Below the pieces are notes generated by a model that saw nothing but the letters and a program-made list of their open reading frames with translations, did no database searches and was not told the origin of the DNA. This document shows, piece by piece, positions 1-7,443 of a DNA stretch of 37,958 nucleotides. The stretch is from Phycisphaerales bacterium (lineage in GTDB: Bacteria > Planctomycetota > Phycisphaerae > Phycisphaerales > UBA1924), in the NCBI GenBank assembly GCA_016742055.1, contig JACVCK010000003.1:1-37958 (forward strand), given 5' to 3'. Position numbers and translations under genes: made by a program. The number at the start of each line of letters is the position of its first letter. The stretch's first letter is position 1.

Positions 1-886
1 GGAAAATCAGCGCCGAGTAGTACACCCACAGCAGGATGATGATCACCGACCCCGCGGCGCCGTACACGCTCGCCGTCGTGCTCCGCCCCATGTACATCCC
101 CACCAGGAACTTGCCCAGACTGAACAGCAGCGCCGTGATGAACGCGCCCACCCACGTGTCCCGCCACGTGATCTTCACCCCGGGCAGAACCTTGAACATC
201 GCCGCGAACAGCGACGTGATCACCAGCAGCGGCACGACGAAGTTCGTCACCTGCAGGAAATTGATCGGGATCGGCAGGTGGCTGTTCGCCCACTTGGAGA
301 GCCCCGCCAGGAACGCGCTCAGCGCCAGCGACACCAGCAGGAGGAACGCGATCGCCAGCACCATCGCCAGCGAGAGCAGACGCGTCTCCAGCACCTTCCA
401 GAACGTCCGCAGCGTCACTTTCGGCGGGGTCGGAGCGTCCATCACCACGTTGAGCGCCAGCCGGATCTGGCTGAACACCGCCGTGGCGCCGATGAACACC
501 GTCGCCGCGCCGATGATCGTGGGAACCAGGCCGCCCCAGTTCGTGCTCACCCGCGACATCATCGCCTCGACCTGCGCCGCGCCCTCGGGGCCCACCAGCG
601 CCTCAAACTGCGCGATCAACGCCGTCCGGCCCTCCTCCCGCTGGCGGAACACCTTGTCCGCCACCGCCACCACGATCAGCAGCGTCGGGGCGAGCGAGAA
701 GATGGTGTAGAACGCAATCGCCGCGGCCATCTGCGGGCACCGATGCCGCGCGTACCCGCTGAACGCCGTGACGATCACCTGCCACGCATTCCTCAAGTGA
801 GTAAACCGCCGGAAGAGCGCGATCCTGGGGGCCGCGCCCGGAGCGGGGGGAGATGCGGGGGCCGGGGGATGCGGATCGGTGGTCAC
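1..886 (-). CDS. YihY/BrkB family inner-membrane protein (C-terminus cut by window edge)
   Basis: Translating the minus strand gives an open frame that runs off the left edge, so the C-terminus is missing. Near residue 50 it reads GYARHRCPQMAAAIAFYTIF, the conserved start of the first membrane segment in the YihY/BrkB family. Further hydrophobic segments follow, and it ends in YGAAGSVIIILLWVYYSALI, the family's late membrane hairpin. The family was once called ribonuclease BN, but members are multi-pass membrane proteins of unsettled function. I chose the GTG at 886 because the conserved block needs an N-terminal extension and because TATCGT (894-899) lies 7 nt upstream, a -10 spacing seen repeatedly in this window. 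There is no Shine-Dalgarno sequence. The first 25 residues are rich in Pro and Ala and may be cytosolic. Family assignment is firm; function is not. Confidence 0.85.
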   Translation of the reverse strand, partial: MTTDPHPPAPASPPAPGAAPRIALFRRFTHLRNAWQVIVTAFSGYARHRCPQMAAAIAFYTIFSLAPTLLIVVAVADKVFRQREEGRTALIAQFEALVGPEGAAQVEAMMSRVSTNWGGLVPTIIGAATVFIGATAVFSQIRLALNVVMDAPTPPKVTLRTFWKVLETRLLSLAMVLAIAFLLLVSLALSAFLAGLSKWANSHLPIPINFLQVTNFVVPLLVITSLFAAMFKVLPGVKITWRDTWVGAFITALLFSLGKFLVGMYMGRSTTASVYGAAGSVIIILLWVYYSALIF

Positions 887-893
887 GGCTGGG

Positions 894-899
894 ACGATA
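894..899 (-). promoter_or_regulatory. -10 element (TATCGT) for the YihY/BrkB gene
   Basis: TATCGT on the minus strand ends 7 nt before the GTG start at 886, with no ribosome-binding site between. This fits transcription beginning at or next to the start codon. No good -35 is visible. Confidence 0.4.
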
Positions 900-961
900 G
901 CGCCCCGGGCCACCCCCCTCGCGGGGGGTGTGGGGGGATTCCGTCCGCCGCGGCCCTTCGA

Positions 962-967
962 TAGCGT
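962..967 (+). promoter_or_regulatory. -10 element (TAGCGT) for the small membrane protein gene
   Basis: TAGCGT lies 7 nt before ATG 975. It is divergent to the -10 at 894-899, so the two promoters share about 60 bp. The -35 region is not recognisable. Confidence 0.35.
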
Positions 968-974
968 CCCGACC

Positions 975-1319
975 ATGGAGGTGTCCCCATTGGAAGACAA
1001 CCCTGAATCGTTCCATTCTCCGCGCGTCGACGTGCTGGTCCACCGCGGCCCCAAAGTGTTCACGATCGGGCTGCTGTCTCTTCTCCTCTCCGGCTGCTCG
1101 CTGGTCGGCCTGATCCTTGCGCTGCTCGCGATGGCCTGGGGTGGGAACGACCTGGAGGCGATGAACGACGGCCGCATTGACCGCGAGGGCTACTCGCTCA
1201 CCGTGGCGGGGCGCATCCTGGGGATCGTCGGCCTGATCTTCAGTTGCTTCTCGGTCCTCTACTGGGTGTTCTTCATCGTCCTGTTCGCGACGGGAGCCGC
1301 GCTGGCGCCCCGTCCCTGA
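975..1319 (+). CDS. Small membrane protein, DUF4190-like
   Basis: The 114-aa protein has two hydrophobic segments, about residues 28-50 and 80-108, separated by a polar stretch reading NDGRIDREGYSLTVAGRILG. This arrangement of two helices around a G(R)ID..G..L..AG..LG loop resembles DUF4190-type small membrane proteins, whose function is unknown. The start is ambiguous. ATG 975 has a -10 element 7 nt upstream and could be leaderless. An excellent Shine-Dalgarno sequence, GGAGGT (977-982), sits 7 nt before a TTG at 990, which would give a 109-aa protein starting MEDNPES. It stands alone between the divergent YihY gene and hpd. Confidence 0.6.
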   Translation: MEVSPLEDNPESFHSPRVDVLVHRGPKVFTIGLLSLLLSGCSLVGLILALLAMAWGGNDLEAMNDGRIDREGYSLTVAGRILGIVGLIFSCFSVLYWVFFIVLFATGAALAPRP

Positions 1320-1347
1320 GCGCCGATCGGCCGATCCCGGAGGGGGC

Positions 1348-1353
1348 TAAAAT
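1348..1353 (+). promoter_or_regulatory. Candidate -10 (TAAAAT) for hpd
   Basis: TAAAAT is a strong -10 match in GC-rich surroundings, 80 nt before the hpd start. The -35 position (1325-1330, GATCGG) is a poor match, so the promoter is tentative. Confidence 0.35.
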
Positions 1354-1433
1354 GGCGTCGGTGGACCCCGCGCCGGGCCGCGATGCCCCGCGCGACGGGC
1401 CCATGCTCCCGCGACCCCTTGGAGGCCCGTCCG

Positions 1434-2633
1434 ATGACCACCTTCGCCAGCAAGCCCGCCGCCGCCCCGCAGAACACCGACCCTCTGACCCTGATCGACG
1501 TGGACCACGTCCGGTTCTACGTCGGCAACGCCAAACAGGCGGCCTACTTCTACGCCCAGTGCTTCGGGTTCCAGGTCGAACAGATCGCGGACCTGACCAC
1601 CGGCTGGCGGAAGAGCGCCCAGTACCTCCTGACCCAGGGCAACATCCGCTTCGTGCTGGAGACGGCGCTGACCGACGACCACCCCGCCGCGAAGGAGTGC
1701 ATGCTCTACGGCGACGGCGTCAAGGACGTCGCCTTCACCGTCTTTAACGCCGAGGCCGCATGGAAGCAGGCGGTGAAGAACGGCGGCAAGTCGGCGATGG
1801 AGCCGACGGAGATCAAGGACGAGAACGGGTCCGTCGTGGTGGCGTCGATCCAGACCTACGGGCGCTGCGTCCACTCCTTCGTCGAACGCCGCGGCGGCTA
1901 CGCCTACGACAAGTTGAAGACCGGCGGAACGTTCGCCCCCTACTTCAAGCGCGTGCCGCAGTTCGCGCTGAACGACTACAACCTCAAGCATCCCTGCGGC
2001 CTGAAGTTCGTGGACCACCTGGTGGGCAACGTCGAACTCGGCGGCATGAACCGCTGGGTGGAGTGGTACGAGAAGGTGCTGGGCTTCTCGATGTTCAAGC
2101 ACTTCGATGACGCCGACATCTCGACGGAGTTCTCGGCGCTGATGAGCAAGGTGATGGCCTCGGGCAACAACCTGATCAAGATGCCCATCAACGAGCCGGC
2201 CGAGGGGAAAAAGAAGAGCCAGGTGCAGGAGTACCTCGACTGGCACAAGAACGTGCCGGGCGTGCAGCACCTGGCGCTGCGAACGGACGACGAACTGCAC
2301 AGCATCTCGGAGTTGCGCCGGCGCGGCGTGGACTTCCTCGCGATCCCCGAAACCTACTACACCCAGGTCTGGGACCGCGTGAACAAGATGCTCACCGCCC
2401 ACGGTCACACCCCGGTCAAGGAAGACCACCAGAAGGTCAAGGACCTGGGCATCCTCGTCGACGCCGACGACGAGGGCTACCTCCTCCAACTCTTCACCAA
2501 GCCCCTGCAGGACCGCCCGACGTTGTTCTTCGAGATCATCTGCCGCCGCGGGAGCCAGAGTTTCGGCAAGGGCAACTTCAAGGCGCTGTTCGAGGCGCTG
2601 GAGCATGAGCAGGAGCGGCGGGGGAATTTGTGA
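1434..2633 (+). CDS. hpd: 4-hydroxyphenylpyruvate dioxygenase
   Basis: Converts 4-hydroxyphenylpyruvate to homogentisate in tyrosine catabolism; cytosolic Fe(II) enzyme. The 399-aa length fits the eukaryote-like HPPD class. Two vicinal-oxygen-chelate domains are visible: residues 20-150 (VDHVRFYVGN) and 190-370. The expected iron ligands are His195 (KFVDHLVGNV), His279 (GVQHLALRT) and Glu367 (FFEIICRRG). The C-terminal GSQSFGKGNFKALFEALE helix that closes the active site is also present. ATG 1434 is preceded by GGAGG (1421-1425) at 8 nt, which rules out the in-frame ATG at 1383. fahA, for a later step of the same pathway, lies 1.3 kb downstream on the opposite strand; homogentisate 1,2-dioxygenase is not in the window. 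Confidence 0.97.
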   Translation: MTTFASKPAAAPQNTDPLTLIDVDHVRFYVGNAKQAAYFYAQCFGFQVEQIADLTTGWRKSAQYLLTQGNIRFVLETALTDDHPAAKECMLYGDGVKDVAFTVFNAEAAWKQAVKNGGKSAMEPTEIKDENGSVVVASIQTYGRCVHSFVERRGGYAYDKLKTGGTFAPYFKRVPQFALNDYNLKHPCGLKFVDHLVGNVELGGMNRWVEWYEKVLGFSMFKHFDDADISTEFSALMSKVMASGNNLIKMPINEPAEGKKKSQVQEYLDWHKNVPGVQHLALRTDDELHSISELRRRGVDFLAIPETYYTQVWDRVNKMLTAHGHTPVKEDHQKVKDLGILVDADDEGYLLQLFTKPLQDRPTLFFEIICRRGSQSFGKGNFKALFEALEHEQERRGNL

Positions 2634-2679
2634 GATGAGGAAGGGTCCCCGGAAGGGCGGCGTTTGGACAAACTTCAAA

Positions 2680-2712
2680 GCCCCCACCCGGCCTTTGGGC
2701 CGGGCGGGGGGC
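2680..2712. terminator. Bidirectional GC-rich hairpin between convergent genes
   Basis: The arms at 2680-2693 and 2698-2712 pair over about 14 bp with one mismatch around a short T-rich loop. It lies 47 nt after the hpd stop and just after the end of the convergent small gene, so it could terminate both. No long U-tract follows on either side. Confidence 0.6.
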
Positions 2713-2722
2713 GCTCAATCCG

Positions 2723-3115
2723 TCACTCCACGCCGATGTGGCGCAGCGCCTCGGCGCGGAGTTTCTGGAAGTCGGTGAGGTCCGGCGCGTCGTCGCGGGA
2801 CTTGGCGAACGCACGCTGGCCATAGGCGTCGGAGAGACGCGCCAGCGTCGTGTCGCGCGTGTCGATCTGCGACTTGTCGCCGTGCTGGTCTTCCACCAGC
2901 ACGAACGGCAGGCACACCTCGAGCACGCGGTACGGGCCGTCGTCCGCCTTCAGGCGGCAACGCAGCACGCCGACCTCGCGGCTGGCGATCGAATCGTCAT
3001 AACACGAGCCCGCGGGGCGCTCGTACACGCGGTAGACCGCGGCCACGAACTGGCCCGGCGCGACATCCTCGGGCGCGAGCGTGCGCACGGACGTGATGGA
3101 GTAGGCGTCAGCCAT
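2723..3115 (-). CDS. Hypothetical protein, 130 aa
   Basis: A soluble acidic protein that I do not recognise. It begins MADAYSITSVRTLAPEDVAPGQFVAAVYRV and has a central beta-rich part with ...GVLRCRLKADDGPYRVLEVCLPFVLVED. It carries three cysteines in total (residues 38, 53 and 68), without a metal-binding spacing. No signal peptide or membrane segment is present. The start is well supported by GGAGG 5 nt upstream (plus-strand 3121-3125). It looks like a lone gene, convergent with hpd. The frame has normal composition for this genome and is probably a lineage-specific conserved protein. Confidence 0.7.
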   Translation of the reverse strand: MADAYSITSVRTLAPEDVAPGQFVAAVYRVYERPAGSCYDDSIASREVGVLRCRLKADDGPYRVLEVCLPFVLVEDQHGDKSQIDTRDTTLARLSDAYGQRAFAKSRDDAPDLTDFQKLRAEALRHIGVE

Positions 3116-3361
3116 GACAACCTCCAGAAAACAGAGGGAAACCAGAACAACGCGATATGGAAGAACTCAGAGCCCCGCAGGGAGCAGCGTCAGTTGACGC
3201 CGCGGCCCATCGCAAGCGCACGACCGCCGAGGGAGCGTTTCGCTCCTTCGGCTTGTCTCATCATGGGTTGATCGTGGCGCATGGGAACCTCTTGAGGGGG
3301 CAATCATGGCGCCGATTCCGGGGGAGTCAAGCCCGAATCAAAATATTGATGGGCCGCACGC

Positions 3362-3931
3362 TCACCAGAGTGAAGCGCCGGTGATCGACCGCTCCAGGTC
3401 CAGCAGGAACGCCTTACGCTCCAGCCCCCCGCCGTAGCCGCGCAGGCCGCCGTCTTTCTGGATCACCCGGTGGCACGGCACGACGATGGCGATGCGGTTC
3501 CGGCCGTTCGCCAGCCCCACGGCCCGCTGCGCGCCCGGGCGTTGCAGCGCGAGCGCCACATCTTCGTACGAGCGCGTCTGGCCGCACGGGATCAGCAGCA
3601 ACTGCTCCCACACGCTCCGCTCCCACGCCGAGCCCCGGAGGTCCAGCGGCACATCAAACGTCGCACGCCTGGCGTCGAAGTACTCCGACAACTGCGCCCG
3701 CACGACGTCGAGGATCGGGTGCGCCGCGTCCGTTGGCTCGGGCGCCGACGTTCCGAACTGCCGCTCGACGTCGCCCATCTCCCGCGCCAGCGCCCGCCGG
3801 TCGTGGAACTCCAGCAGGACCAGCGCCCGCCCGTGAGCGACGGCCAGAAGGGCCCCCACCGGCGAATCGATCCACGTCGCCGCCAGCGCCGTCGGGTCAG
3901 CCGGCCGAACTGTTGGAGCAGCCTTGTCCAT
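3362..3931 (-). CDS. ogt: Methylated-DNA--protein-cysteine methyltransferase
   Basis: Suicide repair enzyme that moves the methyl group from O6-methylguanine (and O4-methylthymine) onto its own cysteine. The 189-aa protein has the usual N-terminal ribonuclease-H-like domain and a C-terminal DNA-binding domain. Residues 151-155 read VPCHRV, with Cys153 as acceptor. The RSYEDVA recognition-helix region and the asparagine hinge (GLANGRNRIAIV) are present. ATG 3931 has an AAGGG just upstream. The gene starts 7 nt after fahA and is probably co-transcribed with it, although the functions are unrelated. Nothing suggests a fused AdaA domain. Confidence 0.95.
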   Translation of the reverse strand: MDKAAPTVRPADPTALAATWIDSPVGALLAVAHGRALVLLEFHDRRALAREMGDVERQFGTSAPEPTDAAHPILDVVRAQLSEYFDARRATFDVPLDLRGSAWERSVWEQLLLIPCGQTRSYEDVALALQRPGAQRAVGLANGRNRIAIVVPCHRVIQKDGGLRGYGGGLERKAFLLDLERSITGASLW

Positions 3932-3938
3932 AAACCCT

Positions 3939-5288
3939 TCAGCGCGACGAGGTCGGCGCCGGCGTCACCACGCCCCGGCACTCGCCCAGCCCAATCCGCC
4001 TCGCCGTCCCGTTCTCACACCAGCCCCGGATGATGACCTCGTCCCCATCCTCGAGGAACTTCCGCGACTCGCCCGTGGGCAGCGCGATCGGCTCGCTCCC
4101 GCGCCACGTGCGCTCCAGCATGCAGCCGCGGGATTCCTTCGTCGTGCCCGACACGGTGCCCGACGCCATGAGATCGCCCGGGCGAAGGTTGCAGCCGTTG
4201 CTCGCGTGGTGCGTGAGCATCTGCGTGATCGTCCAGAACATGTCCCGGAACGAGCCGATGCTCACCCGCGCCGGCGCCAGGCCCTTCTCCCGCATCTTCA
4301 CCGACGCGATCAGGACCTCCAGCGTCAGATCGATCGCCCAAGCCTCGTCTTTCAGGGTCGGCGTCAGGTACGCCAGCGGCGCGGGGTCGCCCTCCGCGCG
4401 GTACGGGCCCGGGAGCCGATACGGGCGCAGCGCGTCGAGCGTCACGATCCACGGCGAAACCGTCGTCGCGAAGTTCTTCGCCAGGAACGGCCCCAGCGGC
4501 TGGTACTCCCACTTCTGGATGTCCCGTGCCGACCAGTCGTTCACCAGGCACACACCGAAAATGTGGTCCGGCGCGGCGTCGATGTCGATCGGCTCGCCAA
4601 GACGATTGCCCGGCCCCACAAAGAACCCCACCTCCAACTCGTGATCGAGCAGGCGCGAGGGTCCGAACGAAGGCGCCGCGGCGTCGTCGGCCTTTGTCTG
4701 CCCCAGCGGCCTCCGCACCGGGCTCCCGCTCACCACCACGCTCGACGCCCGGCCGTGGTAGCCGATCGGCACGTGCTTGTAGTTCGGCAGCAGCGGGTTG
4801 TCCGGGCGGAACATCGAGCCCACGTTCGTCGCGTGGTGCACGCTCGCGTAGAAGTCGGTGTAGTCGCCGATCTCCGCGGGCAGCAGCATCTCCGCACGCG
4901 CCAGGGGGACCAGCGCCCGCTCCCGCAGCGCCGCGTGGTCGCGCACCTTCGACGAACCCTCAAGAAACAACTCGATGATCCGCTCCCGCGCGCTCCGCCA
5001 GGCCGGCCGGCCCATCGCCATGAACTCATTCAGAGTCGGCAGCGCGAACACGTTCTGCCCGGCGATCAGGGAGCCCTCAAAAAGGCCCGACTCGTGCAGC
5101 GCCGACAGGTCGATCACGGTCCCGCCGACGGCCGTGCAGCAGCGGGCGATCTCCTTCGTCCCGGCGCGCCGGAACACCCCGAACGGGATGTTCTGGATGG
5201 GAAAATCGGCGTGCGCGTCGTTGGCGCCGTCGATCCAGGATCGCAGCGCGGGGTCGTTCGTCGGATCGAGCGTCTTGTGTGCGGTCAT
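3939..5288 (-). CDS. fahA: Fumarylacetoacetase
   Basis: Hydrolyses fumarylacetoacetate to fumarate and acetoacetate, the last step of tyrosine and phenylalanine catabolism. The 449-aa length fits the full FAH family with an N-terminal SH3-like part (about residues 1-110) and a catalytic domain. Diagnostic stretches include YHGRASSVVVSG, LDHELEVGFFVG (metal-binding Glu), VNDWSARDIQKWEYQPLGPF (metal-binding Asp) and the C-terminal GTVSG block. ATG 5288 overlaps the stop of the upstream 330-aa gene as ATGA, so the two are translationally coupled; ogt follows 7 nt downstream. The longer in-frame extension to 5411 would run back into the upstream gene and is rejected. Confidence 0.97.
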   Translation of the reverse strand: MTAHKTLDPTNDPALRSWIDGANDAHADFPIQNIPFGVFRRAGTKEIARCCTAVGGTVIDLSALHESGLFEGSLIAGQNVFALPTLNEFMAMGRPAWRSARERIIELFLEGSSKVRDHAALRERALVPLARAEMLLPAEIGDYTDFYASVHHATNVGSMFRPDNPLLPNYKHVPIGYHGRASSVVVSGSPVRRPLGQTKADDAAAPSFGPSRLLDHELEVGFFVGPGNRLGEPIDIDAAPDHIFGVCLVNDWSARDIQKWEYQPLGPFLAKNFATTVSPWIVTLDALRPYRLPGPYRAEGDPAPLAYLTPTLKDEAWAIDLTLEVLIASVKMREKGLAPARVSIGSFRDMFWTITQMLTHHASNGCNLRPGDLMASGTVSGTTKESRGCMLERTWRGSEPIALPTGESRKFLEDGDEVIIRGWCENGTARRIGLGECRGVVTPAPTSSR

Positions 5289-6277
5289 TCGAGAAGGCCC
5301 ATGGCGCGAAGGTCCTGAACCGGCTCCTCGAACGAGCAGGAGCCGAACGAAAGGGCGAGCGTCTCCCGGGCGCGGGCGAGACGGGCGTTGTCCAGACGAA
5401 CCGACTTCCACGCCACGCCCAGATCCCCGAACCGAAGCGCGTCAGCGGAGGACTCGTCCAGCATCGCCGCGAGCGCGCCGGGCGGGCCGTGCTCCGCCTG
5501 CGCCAGCGCTGCGGCCAGGAACACGTTCAAAAACCCGAACATCGTCGCGCGGGGCGGGTTCGGCTCGTAGGTCAGTCGATGCTCGGCCCGCAGCGGATGG
5601 TGCAGCCCGGCCGTCGCCTTGAAGGGCGTCGACGCCGCGGCGCACGCGCCGATGAACCGCGCCAGGTTCTCCACCGTCGGGAACGCCTCGGGCGTCACGC
5701 CCCCGGTTCGGACCTTGGCGCCAACGCCGGGCTCGCCCGCCAGCGCGGTCACCAGGCCCCGCGGGTCGCGGTCGATGGGGATCTCGAAGAACGCCTGCAG
5801 CCCCTCGGGGATGACGTGCAGCGCGCTGTCGATGTGGTTCGGGTTGTCCGCCTTGGTCTCGATGCAATCGACGAGCAGCGCGGGCATGCCGGCGCGGGGC
5901 AGCGGCGCTTCGCCATCGTCCACCGGCTCGGCCTCATCATCCGCGGGGGCGTAGCGGTCGTTGAACGCGTGCGCCGCGTCCAGATCGGCCCGGAGTTTGT
6001 CGCGCTCGCCGGCGCCCGCCACCAGCGCCGTGATCCGCCAGACCCCGCCCCAGGCCTCCTCCGGCCCCGGCGATTCGCACAGCCGCTCGATCGCCTCGGC
6101 GCACTCCCCGAGCCGCGCCGTCGGCAACACCAGCCTCCCCAGCATCCATGCGTGCCGGCCGGCTCGGTGCGCCGCGTAATTGCGGACCGTGGGCGCCATG
6201 TCCAACTTCGCGGGCGGAAAAAGCCCCGCGTAATCGACGATGCCCGACAGCAGCGTGCGGATGCTCTGGGTGCTCAT
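5285..6277 (-). CDS. Conserved protein of unknown function coupled to fahA, 330 aa
   Basis: I cannot assign a function. The protein opens with MSTQSIRTLLSGIVDYAGLFPPAKLDM. Three blocks look like an active-site barrel: GLQAFFEIPIDRDP, VGAKVRTGGVTPEAFPTVENLARFI, and STPFKATAGLHHPLR followed by FGFLNVFLAAA. The strand-loop pattern suggests a TIM-barrel-like fold, with charged or metal-ready residues (Lys-Arg-Thr-Gly-Gly, Lys-Ala-Thr, His-His-Pro). No signal peptide or membrane segment is seen. Its TGA overlaps the fahA ATG (ATGA), a strong sign of a joint role in tyrosine or aromatic catabolism. ATG 6277 fits the conserved-looking N-terminus, and a leader hairpin sits at 6278-6304. Confidence 0.75.
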   Translation of the reverse strand: MSTQSIRTLLSGIVDYAGLFPPAKLDMAPTVRNYAAHRAGRHAWMLGRLVLPTARLGECAEAIERLCESPGPEEAWGGVWRITALVAGAGERDKLRADLDAAHAFNDRYAPADDEAEPVDDGEAPLPRAGMPALLVDCIETKADNPNHIDSALHVIPEGLQAFFEIPIDRDPRGLVTALAGEPGVGAKVRTGGVTPEAFPTVENLARFIGACAAASTPFKATAGLHHPLRAEHRLTYEPNPPRATMFGFLNVFLAAALAQAEHGPPGALAAMLDESSADALRFGDLGVAWKSVRLDNARLARARETLALSFGSCSFEEPVQDLRAMGLLE

Positions 6278-6304
6278 GCGTGGGTCCGGACCTCTCGGAC
6301 CCGC
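6278..6304 (-). promoter_or_regulatory. Leader hairpin immediately before the fahA-operon start
   Basis: GGGTCCG (6282-6288) pairs with CGGACCC (6296-6302) around a 7-nt loop, extended by GC pairs with one bulge. It ends next to the ATG at 6277. TACCAT just upstream on the minus strand (plus 6305-6310) could be the -10. The hairpin may hide the start codon region; no ligand can be inferred. Confidence 0.35.
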
Positions 6305-6351
6305 ATGGTACCGCCCCCGCCGCCCGCGCGTCGGCGACCGCGGCTCCACGT

Positions 6352-6357
6352 TAGGAT
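6352..6357 (+). promoter_or_regulatory. -10 element (TAGGAT) for the GT4 gene
   Basis: TAGGAT ends 8 nt before ATG 6366, with no Shine-Dalgarno sequence between. This arrangement implies a leaderless transcript. Confidence 0.4.
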
Positions 6358-6365
6358 CGCGTCGC

Positions 6366-7436
6366 ATGAACGGCGAAGCGTTCGAGGGCAGATCCGCCTT
6401 GTTCCTCACGCCCTGCTTCCTCGCGCGCCGGATGCACAAGGAAATCCGCGGCGTCGAGGTCTTCGACCTGCTCCTCGTGCGCCGCCTCGTCGAACTCGGC
6501 GTGCGCGTCACCATCGGCGCCGAGCATTCCTGGAAAGGCCGCCTTGAACGCCACCTGGCCGGGGCCATGCCCGAAGCCCTGTACACGCCGAACCTATTCA
6601 AGCCCCTGTGGAACGGCCTGACCCTGGCTCCGCGCCTCGTGGGACGCCGCTTCGACGCCCTCCTGCTCGGCAACGTCGGCAACGGCCTGGGGACCGCCGC
6701 CCGGCTGATCCGCCCCCGCTGCGCGCACGTCGCGCTGATCGCGCACCGGCCCCCGCGTGCCCCGTTCCTCCGCTCCCTCCGAGGCCGTCCGATTGATGTC
6801 GTCGCCGTCAACCCGCAGATTGGCGCCGCCTTCGCCGGCGAGCCCGGATGCCGCGTCACCGTCCGCTACGGCGTGCCCAACGCCGAGCGGTTCCATCCCC
6901 CGGCCGCGCCGCGTCCGATCGACGCGCCGACGCGATTCGTCGTCGTGGGCAAACTCGACACCGCGATGAAGCGAGCCGACCGCGCCATCAGCGCCTTCCA
7001 CCGCCTGCCCCCTGACGTCCGCGCACGCTGCGAACTGCACCTGGCCGGCTACCCCGCTCCACCTCAGAACCTCGGCGAGGGCGTGACCGCCTACGGCTGG
7101 CGCAGCGTGGACGAGATCGCCGCGCTCCTCCGCGAAATGGACGTCTGCCTCGTCCCCAGCGACCCCGGCGAGACCTTCTCGCAGGCGCTCGTGCAGGCCA
7201 TGCTCACCGGGCTGCCCGCCATCGTCAGCGACCTGCCGCCACTGGTCGAGAAAGTCCGCGACGGCGCCGGGCTGGTGTTCCGCAGCGACGAGGAACTCAC
7301 GGGCGCGATGGCCCGCCTCGCGGCCTCGCCCGGCGAACGCCTCGCCAAGGGGCAGGCCGCGCGGCGCATCGCCCTCGAGCGCTACGTCTGGGACACCGCG
7401 TGGTTCGCGCGCAAGCACTTGTTCCAACCCCGCTGA
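6366..7436 (+). CDS. GT4-type glycosyltransferase
   Basis: Predicted to move a sugar from a nucleotide donor onto an unknown acceptor at the cytoplasmic face of the membrane. The 356-aa protein has the two-domain GT-B layout. The C-terminal half shows FVVVGKLDTAMKRADRAISAF (start of the donor domain), LHLAGYPAP, and VCLVPSDPGETFSQALVQAMLTGLPAIVSD. The last holds the E-x7-E region that binds the nucleotide sugar, with the first Glu in PGETF. The N-terminal segment MHKEIRGVEVFDLLLVRRLVELG is acceptor-side. The gene is convergent with the methyltransferase at 7444, 7 nt apart. Substrate unknown; a role in envelope glycan synthesis is only a guess. Confidence 0.85.
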   Translation: MNGEAFEGRSALFLTPCFLARRMHKEIRGVEVFDLLLVRRLVELGVRVTIGAEHSWKGRLERHLAGAMPEALYTPNLFKPLWNGLTLAPRLVGRRFDALLLGNVGNGLGTAARLIRPRCAHVALIAHRPPRAPFLRSLRGRPIDVVAVNPQIGAAFAGEPGCRVTVRYGVPNAERFHPPAAPRPIDAPTRFVVVGKLDTAMKRADRAISAFHRLPPDVRARCELHLAGYPAPPQNLGEGVTAYGWRSVDEIAALLREMDVCLVPSDPGETFSQALVQAMLTGLPAIVSDLPPLVEKVRDGAGLVFRSDEELTGAMARLAASPGERLAKGQAARRIALERYVWDTAWFARKHLFQPR

Positions 7437-7443
7437 CGAACGC

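Noticed and set aside
36-964. Long plus-strand open frames opposite the YihY/BrkB gene
   Set aside because: Arg/Pro-rich products without recognisable motifs; the minus-strand frame has clear family motifs and membrane segments.
1347-2687. 446-aa minus-strand frame antisense to hpd
   Set aside because: High GC keeps the antisense frame open; hpd carries the catalytic residues.
3157-3384. 75-aa frame in the gap before ogt
   Set aside because: No ribosome-binding site or family; overlaps the ogt end. A small GGAGCG/CGCTCC hairpin at 3232-3246 is all else seen there.
3924-6547. Long plus-strand frames opposite fahA and the 330-aa gene
   Set aside because: Arg-rich shadows of well-supported minus-strand genes.
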